From: Apiosordaria backusii
Taxonomy: Eukaryota; Ascomycota; Sordariomycetes; Sordariales; Lasiosphaeriaceae
Reading direction: 5' to 3'
Assembly (NCBI GenBank): GCA_030549205.1
Contig: JAUKTV010000006.1
Span: 886,501 to 950,500, forward strand
Length of the DNA: 64,000 nucleotides
Under the pieces are notes generated by a model that worked only from the letters and a program-made list of their open reading frames with translations, ran no database searches and was not told the DNA's origin. Both the position numbers and the translations under genes were made by a program. Below are positions 12,024-24,065 of the stretch, piece after piece (the stretch's first letter is position 1; the number at the start of each line of letters is the position of its first letter).

Positions 12024-14314
12024 ATGCCTCCAATTCCAGATGTCCATGTGGTGTACGACGAGCGACGAGTGCAGAGGATCGAAGATAGAGGCACCGAGGC
12101 CTACCGTGAAGCTCATAAGCGGGAACTGAAGCGCAAGCCAATCAAAGCGGGCGAACAAAACCCAAACATCATTCGAGACATTAAAGCCCGTCTCTACAAG
12201 ACAGCCCGCGGAAACAAGGCCTTCCTTGGATCTCATGACCGTGGAATGAGATTTGTAACTCGTGCTCAGTTTGACGAGATCATCACACCTGATGCTGTCC
12301 TTCAAGTGGTCACTCAGCTGCCATGCTACCAGGGCGAAACTGCGCGCGACCATACGAAAATTGCCCAAGATATCTACTACGGCACAGAGGATGGACACCG
12401 CCCACCTTGTCGTCGGCTGCTTGCTTCCCTCATCTCAACCGGCAGCCAAGATGCAGCCAACAACGTCAAGACCCTGATGGGCGAAGGAATGAGCGATGCA
12501 TGCCTTCCCCTCATCGAACTCGACGAAGACACGTTGATATGTGGGCAACATGGACATCAGCACCCATCAATCAACGACATGGATCTCGAGTTTCGAGAAA
12601 GCTTTAATGCCCTTTGCCGATCCTATTCAGTACCCTTCATTCAGTGGAAAGATGGCGGAAAGCACTGTCACTACGTCTTGAGAGGCGGCGGTCCTCTTCC
12701 CATGAAAGGGCCACTTCCCATGGAGAAGAACGACAAGATGAACGAGGAAGGGGACTTTGGGGAGGTCTTCAAAGTTGAGATCGACCCAGGCGACAGGAAT
12801 TTTGACCCAGATGTAAGTCGAATCTCAATATTCACGTGTGCGAAATATTAGGTAATAACGCCGATACCGTGTGATAGAAAAATACCAACCTCTTTGCCCT
12901 GAAGAAGCTCAAGAAACACAACGATTCTACGGGCTCCTCTCGCACAAATGAGTTTGACTTGGAGATCAGGTCTCTGCTCTTTGCGGAGAGCCGTGCCAAA
13001 AAGGTACCAGGTCCGGATGACAACGGACAAACGAAGAAGCACTTGATCCAGCCCCTTGCAACATTCGAGGTGTACGAATCCAATGATCCAGAGCCGACCT
13101 TCTACTTTCTGTTTCCGTTAGCAGATGGAAACTTGAAACAGTTTTGGGAAAAGAAGCGCCACAACGTGACAAAGGAAAAGCATTGTGGTTGGATGGTTGA
13201 ACAGTTCTATCTATTAGCCAAGGCTCTGCAATGCGTTCACAACGAGAGGACGTTGATCATCACATCCAAGAGAACCGACTCCAACGTCTTTTGCCGGCAC
13301 GGAGATATCAAACCATCAAACTTTCTGTTTTTTGAAGACTCGCACAACGGAATGGGCAGGTTAGTCTTGGGCGACTTTGGGATGGGTAGGATTCACAGCA
13401 AAGGATCGAGATCAACGCAGCCAGCGGGTGAAAGGATGGCAACCATTTCATACCAAGCTCCCGAGTTCGGTAAAGAGGATATGGTGTCCCTCAAAACCGA
13501 TATTTTCAGTCTTGGGTGTGTCTACCTGGAGTACATCACATGGCTTCTTATGGGCTTTGACGCCTTGGACAAGTTTGCAGACGCCAGACTTGAGACCGAT
13601 CCCATCTACGGCTTCCAGACTGATACGTTCTACAACGTCTCACAGTCAAAAGATGCAGTCTGGCTCAAAGAGGGGGTTAAACGTTGGATCCAGGACCTCA
13701 AGCTTCACAAAGACTGTGTCGAGGTGGTTTACGAGCTGCTGGAAATCATTGAGCACGACATGCTTGAGGCCAACCACCAGAAGAGGATCAATTCGGAGAA
13801 GTTGGCGATCAAGTTGGAGAAGGTCTGGACTAAATGGCAACGTAAGGATTCTCTCTATGGCGAGCGGCACTGGACAGAAAGCGAGATTGGATCAAAAGCA
13901 ACCAAGAAGCGGAATTCCAGTGCCAAAACACTTGCTATTTCCCAACAGCTCCTTTGGAAACACAAGACTAATCGCGCGTCAAGGCGGAAAATACAAGCAA
14001 CGCAAAGCGTAAAACACGACACGATGCCCATCAACAACAACAACTGTCCTTCCTTGACAAAGGAGCCACCCACGGACACTAATCTTCCTGGCGATCCAGG
14101 GTTTACACTGAAAAGGAGTAAATCCTTCAATTTGACGACGGAACCCGAAACGTACTTGGATGTTGACACTGGTAGTGATTTTGAACTTTCCGGGCAGATA
14201 GCAGAGGAGAACAACGGAGGAACGTGTGTTTTGTCGAACCAAGGGGGGAGAGCGAAGCGATCTGGCTGTGAACCCATTTCCGAAGATGAACGACACCGCA
14301 AGAAACGAAGATGA
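12024..14314 (+). CDS. Fungal protein kinase with long N-terminal extension
   Basis: Exons 12024-12812 and 12878-14314 surround a 65-nt intron (GTAAGT...GATAG) and give 741 aa. The first ~235 residues form a fungal-specific N-terminal region with no family I can name. The kinase domain follows: a glycine-rich loop GDFGEVF near 243-248, a lysine in LFALKKLK near 272, catalytic loop HGDIKPSN near 403 (HGD instead of HRD), DFG near 429, and APE (SYQAPEFG) near 458. The key catalytic residues appear present, so it is probably active. The last ~120 residues are a low-complexity tail with a basic end (RHRKKRR). It is probably a Ser/Thr kinase; substrates are unknown. A truncated paralogue lies 3.7 kb downstream, beyond a CorA-like gene, which suggests an accessory cluster. 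Confidence 0.85.
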
Positions 14315-15728
14315 GCCTGGTTCAACTGGCAGTCGGAACGTGGCTCAACACTACACACTCAATCGAGAGCCGGCCATGTTTTTTGCGAGATCCCTTCACC
14401 CCCGTTGCTTGTAATGCGTCCGGATCTGGCTCTCGATGTATTCGAGCATTGCCTTTGGTGCCAGCCAGGTCAGCTTCCGCCACATTCAGTTGCTAATTCC
14501 AAGTACTGACATCGCTCAAAGGCTCAGGAAGACTAAGGATCCATCGGTTATCTTTCACCTATCATGTGCAGGTTAGCTTTCAGGGATTTCAAAAGGGGTA
14601 ACAACAGCGGAAGGACATGGGGTGTACAGGGTTAGGGTTATCTTTCTTCTGTGAGCCTACGATAGAAAACATGCGGCATTACCTTGACTGCGTAATTTCC
14701 CGATGGATAAGTTGCATCAAGCCAGCTTTTCAGCTTTCTCGGATCGTTGTATTTTTGTCGCATAACATGCTCATACAAAGGCTGATAAGACTGGTGCCGT
14801 CCCATGGCGTCTGGACACCCACCTTTTGGGCTGGCACAGCCAGAAGGGTTGGGTTCGTTGGGGTTTCGAAAGAATGCCTGATAAGTTGGTCACGAAGTGG
14901 AAAAAGGGAGAAAACAAGGGAATGGGAGAGGGAAAACCCAAGAGGATGAGATCACGTGTGTTACAACTCGTCTCACACCGCTACGCAGAATATGCTACTA
15001 TCCGGGCAGTGGAACACTCTGTATTATTAACAGCGTCATCTTCTGTCCACTTTTCTGGTGCGCCGAACGCAGTTCATGTGGTTCAGTGGTTCATGTGTTG
15101 GACGTGCATCGATCGATGAACCCCGCTCCGCCTGTCTGCTGCCCTGGGCATTCCGGGCAACATCGAGCCCCCAACAGGGCACGCAATAGGGCATGGCGAT
15201 TTTGGAACTTACATTCCAAAAGCTTGCAGGGTATATAAGGTATATATAATGATGGTAGTTTGGGATTATTGGCCTTATTCACGCACAGTTTCAGCGATGG
15301 AGGTAATATAACTAATTCACAGCCTGATTACCAAAAGGTATCTCCGTGCTTTGGAGGTCCTAACCCCCACGTAAAAGCCCAGGGTGGCTGAGCGTCGAGA
15401 CAGCACCCATGCATGCACCATTAACCAATCGTTTTCTGGCAGCCATGGGAGGCCACGGCAGCTCCAACCGGAATCAACGCAGGGCATTCTGATGGGCAAC
15501 CTCATTTGTGGGGCGACACAGACATTGTGGCAGTGCCCGCTCTCGATGATGGGCTGATGAAAAACGACGATGAAAGGTCGGTCTCGACATGGGATCCAGC
15601 CTTTTGGACTCTGTAACAATAGTCTTGCCTCTTCACCGCTTACCCCTGAATATTTTCCTAGTTCATTGAACAAAAAGGCCAAAGTAAACAAGAAGCTCAG
15701 GTGGTAATCACGGCAAACATCAATCCCG
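14315..15728. other. Intergenic region
   Basis: 1.4 kb between the kinase and CorA-like genes. It contains a short AT-rich patch (GTATATAAGGTATATATAATG, near 15231) that could be a TATA-like promoter element upstream of the CorA-like gene. No coding frame is supported. Confidence 0.4.
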
Positions 15729-17726
15729 ATGGACTGGATCAACCCGGACTCGGATTTTACCGACCATGACTTCACTATCTTCAGTTACCCATACGTTCAC
15801 GTCCCTGCCCGAGATGCTTACAAAAAGGAAACGGGACTGGATAGTGACAGTGACCTCTTTAGCCTGGGGCCCGAGCCTGAACAGAGGCAGAGAGCGGTAG
15901 CTATGTGGAAAACAGAAGCAGATGAGGTCCGTTCTACCTCTTGGCCGTCTACCTTACCCAGCTTTAAACTAACAACTCTTTCCACAAAAGTTTGCGATGA
16001 GAGATCAACTTACTAGGGGCATGGGCCAAGAACAAGTGCTCAAGCACAACTCGGTATGATCAAAATTTTGTCGTTTACCTTATCCATGTGTCTGAGAAAT
16101 ATTCTTACAAATATTCCCAGGAACTGTGGACTTTGATGGAGCGAAACGTGCCAGGGGCCTATGCAATGTTTGTATCCCCGTATTGCTTCCTCAGTCTCGG
16201 GATTATCTAACAAGATTCGCAATACAAAAGAATATGCCCAAGAGCTCCTGAAGTCTTTCCAGGCCAACCCTCCCTCATCACCGACCTCCCTTTTGCTGAA
16301 GAAATATGGAAACACGCAACGGACAAATTCCACGTTCATCGAAGCATCACACGAACGATCCTCCGCAACGTAGCATACTTTTCAGCCATTCGTCATCGAC
16401 GACAAGGATCTGGGCAGTTTCAAATATGTCAGTGGTCTGCTCTCAGCTTAATAGTCTTTTTACTAACACTGCTCAGCCTACACTTCACGCACAACTTCAT
16501 CCCTTCCTGATGACATTGCACTATCCTCTACCTATGTCCCATCCCTCGGCTCCACCTTTTCCATCATTTACGGCAGCGATGAAATCCAAATGGAAGCAGT
16601 GTGGAATCGCCTGCAAGAATCGGCATCTTCTCATGCTCACAAACACCCACTCTTGATGGTGGGCATCTTTGCCGAACTAGAGCGGGAAAGACTGGTCAAC
16701 CTAGCGGAGAGGTTAGCTGACCAGTTCACTTTGTCGTCTGACTTTTTAGAGACAGATGATGACAGCACCAGTGAGGGAGGGCAGGGTTCACTGAAGCATG
16801 CGAAAATGCAGGAGTATCTTGGGATATGCCTCAAGAGCAGGACACTAGTAGACCACATCCGGAGCATGAAGCGGCAGCTGCTCAAGGTTCTGACTGAGCT
16901 CGATCAACTGGAGGAGTGTTGGCTTTCAGAGTCTTACCGGGATCTCTTCTTTCAGCGAGAAGAACAGCGCCGTCAGGCCGAAGAAAAGGCCCGCAACAAA
17001 GCGGAAAGCGAGAAAGATGGCAAGCCTCTGGCAGAGGGGATGCCGAAAGGGGAAAAGGTCGAAACGTCGTCCGATACGCTGCGCGAACAGGAGACAAAGT
17101 CTTTGATCCAAACAAGTAACAAGATGCGCCAACGGATAAGCGACATACTAGATGAATACGATGACAAGATTGACGAGTGCAAGAAGATGGCGCAGAATCT
17201 CTCTCTGGCTATGCAAGCGGTACGTGACAATCATAGGTACCTACATCCTGAGGTGCTGTGCAAGGGAAGCGCTAACCACGTGTGTCTGTGGACAGGCCTG
17301 GAATCAAACCGCCCGCCAGGATGCCGCTGTCAACGTCCGCATAGCTCAGGCTAACACCACCATCGCCCTCGAGACAAAGTCTGAAAGCGCCATGATGAGA
17401 AGTATCGCTTTACTGACGATGGTATTCTTGCCCCTGAGCTGCGTTGCTGTAAGTCACTGCTTCACTAAACCCCCACGAGATATTCTGAATGAAAGCTGAC
17501 AAAGACATACTGCATGCAGTCTGTATTCTCAACCACATTGTTCAACTGGAGCCCGGGCGAAGGAGAGCCAGTTGTGTCAAAGTATATTTGGGTTCTAGCA
17601 GTCATCGCCATCGTGTTGACGTTGGTGGTGGTGTGTATATGGTACCTCTTTACAGATAGGGAGAAGAAGCGAGAGAGGGAGCGAGTGAAAAGTTGGGAGA
17701 TTCCATTACCAGGGGAAATGGTTTGA
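15729..17726 (+). CDS. CorA-like two-TM membrane protein
   Basis: Seven exons (15729-15926, 15991-16053, 16121-16167, 16231-16427, 16477-17219, 17296-17448, 17520-17726) join in frame to 535 aa. An apparent TAA in the third exon is removed by a 63-nt in-phase intron. The N-terminal half resembles the soluble domain of fungal CorA-like proteins (DKFHVHRSITRTILRN, SLPDDIALSSTYVP, HPLLMVGIFAELERERLV). It is followed by a charged coiled-coil (residues ~290-400) and two C-terminal membrane helices, about 452-470 (SIALLTMVFLPLSCVA) and 489-511 (YIWVLAVIAIVLTLVVV). The loop has TTLFNW instead of the GMN signature of true Mg2+ channels, so ion transport should not be assumed. It lies between a kinase gene and a kinase relic on the same strand. 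Confidence 0.82.
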
Positions 17727-17989
17727 TGCCTGTAAATAGAGACTGTTCATGGGGTTTAGGGTTGAGGGGACAAGTGTTCTAGTACTCAGAGGCTTAGGCG
17801 TAACTGGAAGCGAATATCTTCTCCCAAATACTTGCTTCTGAGTAAATCGTATTTTGGTTCAATCGCCTCAATGGGGGCCAGTTCAGATGTTAGCAGTACT
17901 CAGGCTCATCAATCTTCGATGCCCTGTCCGTGTTGGTTTTGACGACAAGGGTTTCCATATGACTTAAGTGCCCAAAAGCTCGTTGCGAG

Positions 17990-18744
17990 ACAAGTGTTGG
18001 TAATTTTGTGGAGTGGGCGGACGGGGATCTCAAGACGTTTTGGCGAACTCACCATCACGACCCAAGGGACTTGTCACGCTGCGGTTGGATGATCGAACAG
18101 TTTTACGGTCTTTCAAAAGCGAACAACTGCGTTCAGATCGAGAGGGCTCTACTCTTACGACTGCCAAGAAACCAGACTAGATCACACATGCACGTGTGTG
18201 CAGCAGTCTTGGTGATATCAAGCCATCCAACTTTCTGTTCGTCCAAGGTCAAGGCCAAGGTGCCCAGGACAGACTGATCATGGCTGACTTTGGAATGCGG
18301 AGGCAAAGCGATCCACGCGAAAGACGCGTGGCGACCACATACGAGGCACCCGAACTCGACATGCGGGATCCTGCTGGGGTTACGCTCAAGGCCGATGTTT
18401 TCAGCCTTGGCTGTGTGTATCTCGAGTATATCACTTGGCTCCTTATGGGACAGGCAGGCCTTACTGCTTTTGAGGCTGCCAGGACAGAAGTCGATCGGTG
18501 GGGATATCAGATGGACACCTTTTTCGAGAGTGGCACGAGAATTGGGGAGATCCCGCGACTCAAAAAAGGTGTTCTGGAATGGATCCAGAAACTAAAGAAA
18601 CACCCACACTGTCACCAAGTGATTGGTGATCTGCTGGAGCTTATTAAGAAGGAAATGCTGGATCCCAATTACAGAACAAGAATTGACTCTGGAAGACTGG
18701 TAGTCGAGCTTGGAAAGATTTGGGACAAATGGAGAGGCAACTGA
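17990..18744 (+). pseudogene. Truncated, frameshifted kinase paralogue
   Basis: This region encodes the C-terminal two thirds of a kinase clearly related to the one at 12-14.3 kb. It shares WADGDLKTFW versus LADGNLKQFW, CGWMIEQFY versus CGWMVEQFY, DIKPSNFLF, and a 15-residue identity SLGCVYLEYITWLLM. The G-loop, catalytic Lys and whole N-terminal extension are missing. A +2-nt difference just before the catalytic loop moves the frame near 18200. The loop reads LGDIKPSN, so the His of HGD is gone, although DFG (MADFGMRR) and APE-like (YEAPELD) remain. A frame for 18196-18744 alone is open and ends normally. I read it as the relic of a local duplication; expression of a shortened product cannot be excluded. 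Confidence 0.75.
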
Positions 18745-19063
18745 GGTTATTGTGCCCCTTGTGGACAAGAACAGAAGACACTGCAACTCATAGCTTTGAA
18801 GCGATTGGTTATGTCGGACATTCGAGATTAATGTTACATGCAAGTTGGTCTTTTTCCACTTTTGCCGGCCAGATAGACAAACAGGCAAAATCCTTTGAGC
18901 TTTATGTAAAAGCATTGTGAGGTGTGACGTTTCTATTGACGTGCGAGACCGTAGACGAATATAAATAGTTGATCACTCAGTTCAATATGCTAGTTGTAAA
19001 GCTGTCCTTCTCCCTTGATGAGTCCATGAAATAAGAACCAACATCTCAAAGCATAACTTCGAT

Positions 19064-20386
19064 ATGAAACTGTCAAAGACTCTCGTGTTCTCCTTTGGAA
19101 TTGTCACTTATAACATTGTATCGGCATTGCCTTCAGAAGGGACATCTGCTGGCTGTCAGAGAGTGGCTCTGAATGCCAGCACCAATATCTGGCAGGGTTA
19201 CATTCTCCACCAGTCAGACCCCGACTACGCTCAATTGATCTCGCTGGCGGCGGGCCGAATTCAAGATGAGACTCTAACGCAAAAGGCGCTGAAAGTAGCA
19301 GATGCAGGCACTTTCCTCTCGATGTGGGATCCCGCTCGAAACCTTGCTGTTGAATCCCGTGGCTGACCCTATCTCTTCTTTCTTCTTCGTACAGCGACAA
19401 CCCCCAAGCGTTCTCGAAGTTAGAACGGACATTACAAGAGTCGATTCCGTGTAACCACATCGTGGGGGTCACACTTCAAGGAATGGGCTTGCCTGAGCAG
19501 GGCTCATACAGTGACTGGCCTGGATACAAGATGCCCATCATGCCTGAAGAGCATAAGCGGGTATATGTTGATCGTATGGTCTTTACCTTTGTCCACGTAC
19601 CAATTGCTATACTAACGAACCTTTGACTCAGCTCTCGCATCCATGATCTCCGCCAACCCGAGCACGGCTTTTGCCCTCATCATTGAACCGTTCACCTTGC
19701 CCGCATTCATCAAGCATGACGGGAGAAACCTTTCCATGTTGGAAACAATCTACCATGCAAGCATTCCATATGCTCTTGAGTCCCTCGGCAACCTTCCCAA
19801 CGCCATTTTGTATCTTGACGCCGGGCATGGAGGTCTGCTAGGTTGGCATCAAACCCTCCCCCTGGTTGCCTCGAATATCTCCGCTGTGTACAAGGTGGCG
19901 AATAGCCCACCTCAGTTCCGGGGCATAGCCATCAACACCCACAACTACAATGCCTGGGATCTTTCCCCTGGGGAGTTCGCTACGACACGTGAAACTCGAA
20001 ATTACGCCCAAAACGAGCAAACCTACCTCCGTCTCTTGGGGACTCGCCTCCAGCAGTTGGGTGTGCCCAACAACGCTATCATGGACACCAGCCGTAACGG
20101 AATTCATGGTTTAAGAGAGGAGTGGGATCGTTGGTGCAACGTGTATGGCGCAGGACTGGGTCGGTTCCCAGGCCCGAACCTCCAACCTGGACAGCAGGAG
20201 TTGGATGCCTTCATTTGGGCTAAAGGACCGGGATACTCGGATGGGAGCAGTGATTCTGTAATTGGTATCTACAGAAAATATTGTGGGGGAATCGATGCTC
20301 ATAAGCCATCTCCTGAAAGAGGAGAGTGGTTTCAAGAGTATTTTGAGACACTGGTCCGGGAAGCTCATCCTTCCGTCGGTGTCTAA
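19064..20386 (+). CDS. Secreted GH6-fold protein, probably catalytically inactive
   Basis: Exons 19064-19323, 19395-19573 and 19632-20386 give 397 aa. Introns are 71 nt (GTGGGA...CTGAC...TACAG) and 58 nt. A signal peptide occupies ~1-21 (MKLSKTLVFSFGIVTYNIVSA). GH6 landmarks follow: YLDAGHGGLLGW (207-218), MDTSRNGIHG, EWDRWCNVYGAGLG, FIWAKGPGYSDGSSD (~340-352) and WFQEYFETL near the end. However, the family motif with the acid catalyst, IIEPD, reads IIEPF (Phe167). The YDLPDRDC-like region is replaced by VTLQGMGL, and the Glu/Cys of the GGECDGTSD motif are Tyr/Ser. GH6 enzymes are cellobiohydrolases or endoglucanases; this one probably only binds glycan or has changed chemistry. No cellulose-binding module is present. 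Confidence 0.83.
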
Positions 20387-20514
20387 AGGCTGGTATTGCA
20401 GAGGCCTTTCTGCTCGGAGAAGTAATTAATGGCAGTTGCAGGTTGGCCACGAAGCTTGAGTAATGCTCTGTAGATTTGGTCAGATCTAATAAATCTTCTT
20501 CATGATCGTCGCCG

Positions 20515-22310
20515 TTATCTACTGTCTAAGCCTTCCTTTTCTATGGCTACCTCTTCGTCTTGTTTCTTTGTAGGTAAATCGTCCCTTCTAACTGCCCACC
20601 CACCAGACCATCCAATCCATCCGGTCTCTTTCGGGCCTCGGGCAAGACACACCAAAATGGCAACCACCAATAACCCAACTGTATTGAGAAAGTTAGCGCT
20701 GATCTTGGTGACTATGAAGAGAATAGAGGGAACTTACTGCTGCAACTGCCACTCCAAGTCCAACCACCCTGGGCGAACAGCCGATTTCCGACTGCTGTGC
20801 CCGTCAACTGCCCCGAGAAGGCAGCAACCATATACGCCGTATTCACACGGTTTTGTGCGTCCGGCCTCAACCCATAAATCGCCGCCCGATTTCCAATCTG
20901 AGTAAACTGACTCCCCAAGTCAATTGTTATCGCCTGGATCACCGGTCCTGCCACCGTAAACCCTCCTGTGAATGTTCCCACAACCACCCCAGCCAGCTCC
21001 AATCCTAGCCCAAGAATGGCCGAGAACAAAGGCTGCACCTTATCAATCACCATCCTCGAGTACACCGGCGCCAGTAAAATAACCACCACCCCAATCAACC
21101 CAAACAGCCCAATCACCATCGAGCTGTACTCATACGGCGGACTGCTCAACAGAAAACTCAACGTCGTCCAATAACTCGTAAACACCGCACTCAGACAAAA
21201 CGCCACAATGCTCGCCTGACACAACAACGGCTCCGTAACCATCAGCACCACAATCCCCCACAGCAACTTCCCGTACCCCATCACCCCCTTCAACGCAGTC
21301 GGGTTCTTGGAAGGGTAATCCGGCATCCAGAAATACAACCCCGCCCACACAACCCCCTGAACCCCCAGTCCAAACCAGTATATCCCCCTCCACTCGGTAT
21401 AATTCGCCATCACCCCGCCCAGTATCCTCGCCACCAACACTCCCAGCCCCAGCCCAGAGACAACAATCGCCAGACAGCTCGCCCTTCTCTCTTTCGGGGC
21501 CAAGTCACCGACGAGAGGCAGCATCAACTGAGGCGTCACAGTTGTCGCACCGCAGATGTAACTCACGACGATAAAGACGCTGAAGTTGTTGGTTAAACAC
21601 AGAATAATCCACAGCGCTGCTGTCAAAAAGACAAGACAGAGGATAAACGGCCGCCGGGGAAAGACGTCTCCCAGCGGGCAAATCAGCAGCAGTCCGCTGG
21701 CGTAACCAGCTTGCATGAGCGTTGCCACGACTGATGCTCTCTCAAAGGAGACAGAGAATGACTCGGCGATGCGGTTGAGAATGGCTTGGTTGTAATACAG
21801 GTTCGACACGGTGACGCATGCGGCCTGGAGAGGGTGTCAGTCAATACTATGATCATCGAACAAAACCTCCACAAAAGGGGCTCAGGGGTAAGATAGGGGG
21901 ATGGTAACAGTGATAAGGGCTAGGGTTTGTACCCATCATAAGATGAGACAAGGGTAACTGACAAATCCAAACAACAAATTCACCCAAACCGTAAACTTTG
22001 GCGGGTTCTTCTCGTCATATCTCGTATAAGGCGGCTGCCATGCGAACACCCTCTTCCACTTCTCCTTTCTGCTCAACGGCAGTGCGGTTGTTATCGCCGG
22101 TTCACCCCCCACGTCGACATCGTCCAATCCATCATCGTCGCTAGTTGCGCTGTTCTCATTTTCGGCTTTCGTTTCCCCCGGTCTTTGGAGTGGTGGTGGT
22201 GGTGGCGCTGGCGTCGATGATAACGACTTCGGCGGGGGTATTGGTGGGGATTCCGGCTTGCTTGGCATCTCATCTTTCTTCAACTTCTCATGCCCATTCC
22301 GAGACATCAT
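20515..22310 (-). CDS. Major facilitator superfamily transporter
   Basis: Exons 21963-22310, 20738-21824 and 20515-20678 give 532 aa; introns are 138 nt (GTCAGT...CCAG) and 59 nt (GTAAGT...ACAG). About 100 hydrophilic residues precede the membrane core, with proline runs and an acidic patch (DDDGLDDVDVGG). The membrane part has multiple helices and MFS loop sequences: GDVFPRRPF after helix 2, the motif PKERRAS between helices 4 and 5, and GLFGLIGVVVILLAPVYSRMVIDK in the second half. The arrangement resembles proton-driven DHA1-type exporters, including bacterial YnfM-like proteins. The substrate cannot be told from sequence. The soluble C-terminal tail contains TKKQDEE. It is convergent with the GH6-like gene, with only ~130 bp between stops. 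Confidence 0.88.
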
Positions 22311-22610
22311 GTCTCATCTCACATGCAAAATCATGAAATAAACTCAAACAAAGTGCCAACAGGGGCATCATTGAGAGATTTTATCGGTTTTTCTTCTGGA
22401 AGACTCGGTCTTGGCACTTTTTATTACATAAATCGACATTGACCAGCCCACGGCTCATCATGCCTGCTGCTGAGTGCTGTTGCGGTCTGACGGTTCCGAA
22501 AACGGCGGGCTTGGCGCGTCAACTACTGCAGGGAGAACGGCGCGAAGGCGGGTAATGACATCGTCACTTGGCCCGTTGCATTACCGCACACGTGCCGCAT
22601 ATCGTCACCC

Positions 22611-22615
22611 GGCTG
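22611..22615. repeat. Target-site duplication, left copy (GGCTG)
   Basis: The five bases directly before the left LTR match the five directly after the right LTR (29842-29846). This defines the insertion site of the retrotransposon. Confidence 0.9.
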
Positions 22616-22769
22616 TGCCAGGGGTGGCTGACAATATGTAGGTGTAACGGTGGTTCTATTGATTGATGATCCGATCAAAACTATCTGCAGGTCTGCTAAC
22701 AATATTTATATTAAGTTAGTACACTAACAATTATAGTACTAAGCCCTATACCATACCACTGCCCTAATA
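22616..22769 (-). repeat. Left LTR (154 bp; 3' LTR in element orientation)
   Basis: Starts TGCCAGGGG and ends CCCTAATA. It aligns without gaps to the right LTR; the differences are transitions of the RIP type. The outer half is nearly intact and the inner half mutated. Confidence 0.93.
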
Positions 22770-23924
22770 ATATACCCTTTACTGAAAAGCTATATACCTT
22801 TACTAGTAATTTATATAAATACCTTTATAGTAATTTATACTAAAGTATCTAATACTAGCTAATCTTTTTAATGTTTATTATATCGGCCAATCTCTTCGAT
22901 ATTCCTATAATATACTTATAAATGTCTATCCTTTAATTACCTTTTCCTTTAGTACTAATCTTTTAATAGCTTTCTTAAGTACTTTTTTAATTAATCTGGC
23001 CTTATCTATTGATCAAACTCCTTATTAAGCCTTTAGTACTATATTAAATACCTACTGCCTTTTTTACTGTTAATTCTTTTAATAGTATAGTCTTTAAATC
23101 TAATGTTTTCTATTAATAAAAGACGTCTATTAAAGGAGTTAAATTTAGTTAGCTCTAAGTAATCTATATTAATTATATTATAGATCTTTTATATAGTAAG
23201 GAGCTTTAATTAATAGATTGCTTTATTAATATACTCTATAATTTTAAAAGGACCTATATATTAAGGTCTATACTTTAAATTAAGTATAGCTACTTATAGT
23301 ATTAAATATCCTTTATATAATTGTAAATATACTTTATTATTTACTTTAAAGAATTTAACTAAATAGTGTCTATTATAATAATACTTTATAGTAATTGCAG
23401 TAAGTATTATAGTATTGTAAGCTTCGATTCTTATAATAATAACATTACTTTAAACCTTAAATATACTAAAGATTATATCGGCGACGTTCAGTAAGTTAAA
23501 ACTATATACAATCTTATTAGAAGATTGTCCTGTAAATGCTAACTTAGTATTATTATATTCGAACTAGAGTTTTAATATTACCAATAGCTATTAACTTAAG
23601 TATTCTAGGCTATATATATAATAGTATAGAGTAGATTTAACAGCTTAGATTAAGCGTTCTATTTAACTATTATTTAAAGGATAGTATACTGTAATTATTA
23701 ATAGAAATATACTAATTTTATATTAAATAGCTTTCTATAGTATAGATATAAACTTAGGATCTTTATTAAAGAGGATCTTCTTTAATAAACCCTAATTCGA
23801 CCTTATCAGTACTATAAAGAAAGTTACTTCCTATTATATAACTATTTAAGTTAATTTGCTTAATATAATAAAGAGCTCTTTACTAAACTTATAAACAGTT
23901 GCTATATAGGTATTATATTCTTTA

Positions 23925-24065
23925 GGCTTACTGGATATTGGAAGTGTAAAGATAAAGTCGATTAAGATTATAAAGTATAGATATAGAAGGCTGTCGATAG
24001 GCTATAAAGATCTATAAAGCTTATACCTTTTAATATTATAGACCTTATACTAAGGGCATTTAAAT
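23925..24065 (-). other. Integrase-like remnant of the retrotransposon
   Basis: Minus-strand translation gives a broken but recognisable integrase stretch (RYKLYRSL, stop, PIDSLLYLYF, then IDFIFTLPIS). It corresponds to the region between the zinc-binding segment and the first catalytic Asp of Gypsy integrases. Stops interrupt the frame. Confidence 0.7.

Noticed and set aside
16121..16230. Apparent nonsense codon (TAA) in the CorA-like gene suggesting a pseudogene
   Set aside because: A 63-nt GTTTGT...CTAAC...AAAAG intron removes it in phase and joins all seven exons to an exact multiple of three.
16362..16480. Apparent frameshift before the LPDDIALS motif of the CorA-like gene
   Set aside because: A phase-1, 49-nt intron (16428-16476) accounts for the frame change.
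22631..22769. LTR start placed at TGACAATATG
   Set aside because: Homology between the two LTRs extends 15 bp further out once RIP transitions are allowed, and only the start at 22616 leaves identical 5-bp target duplications.
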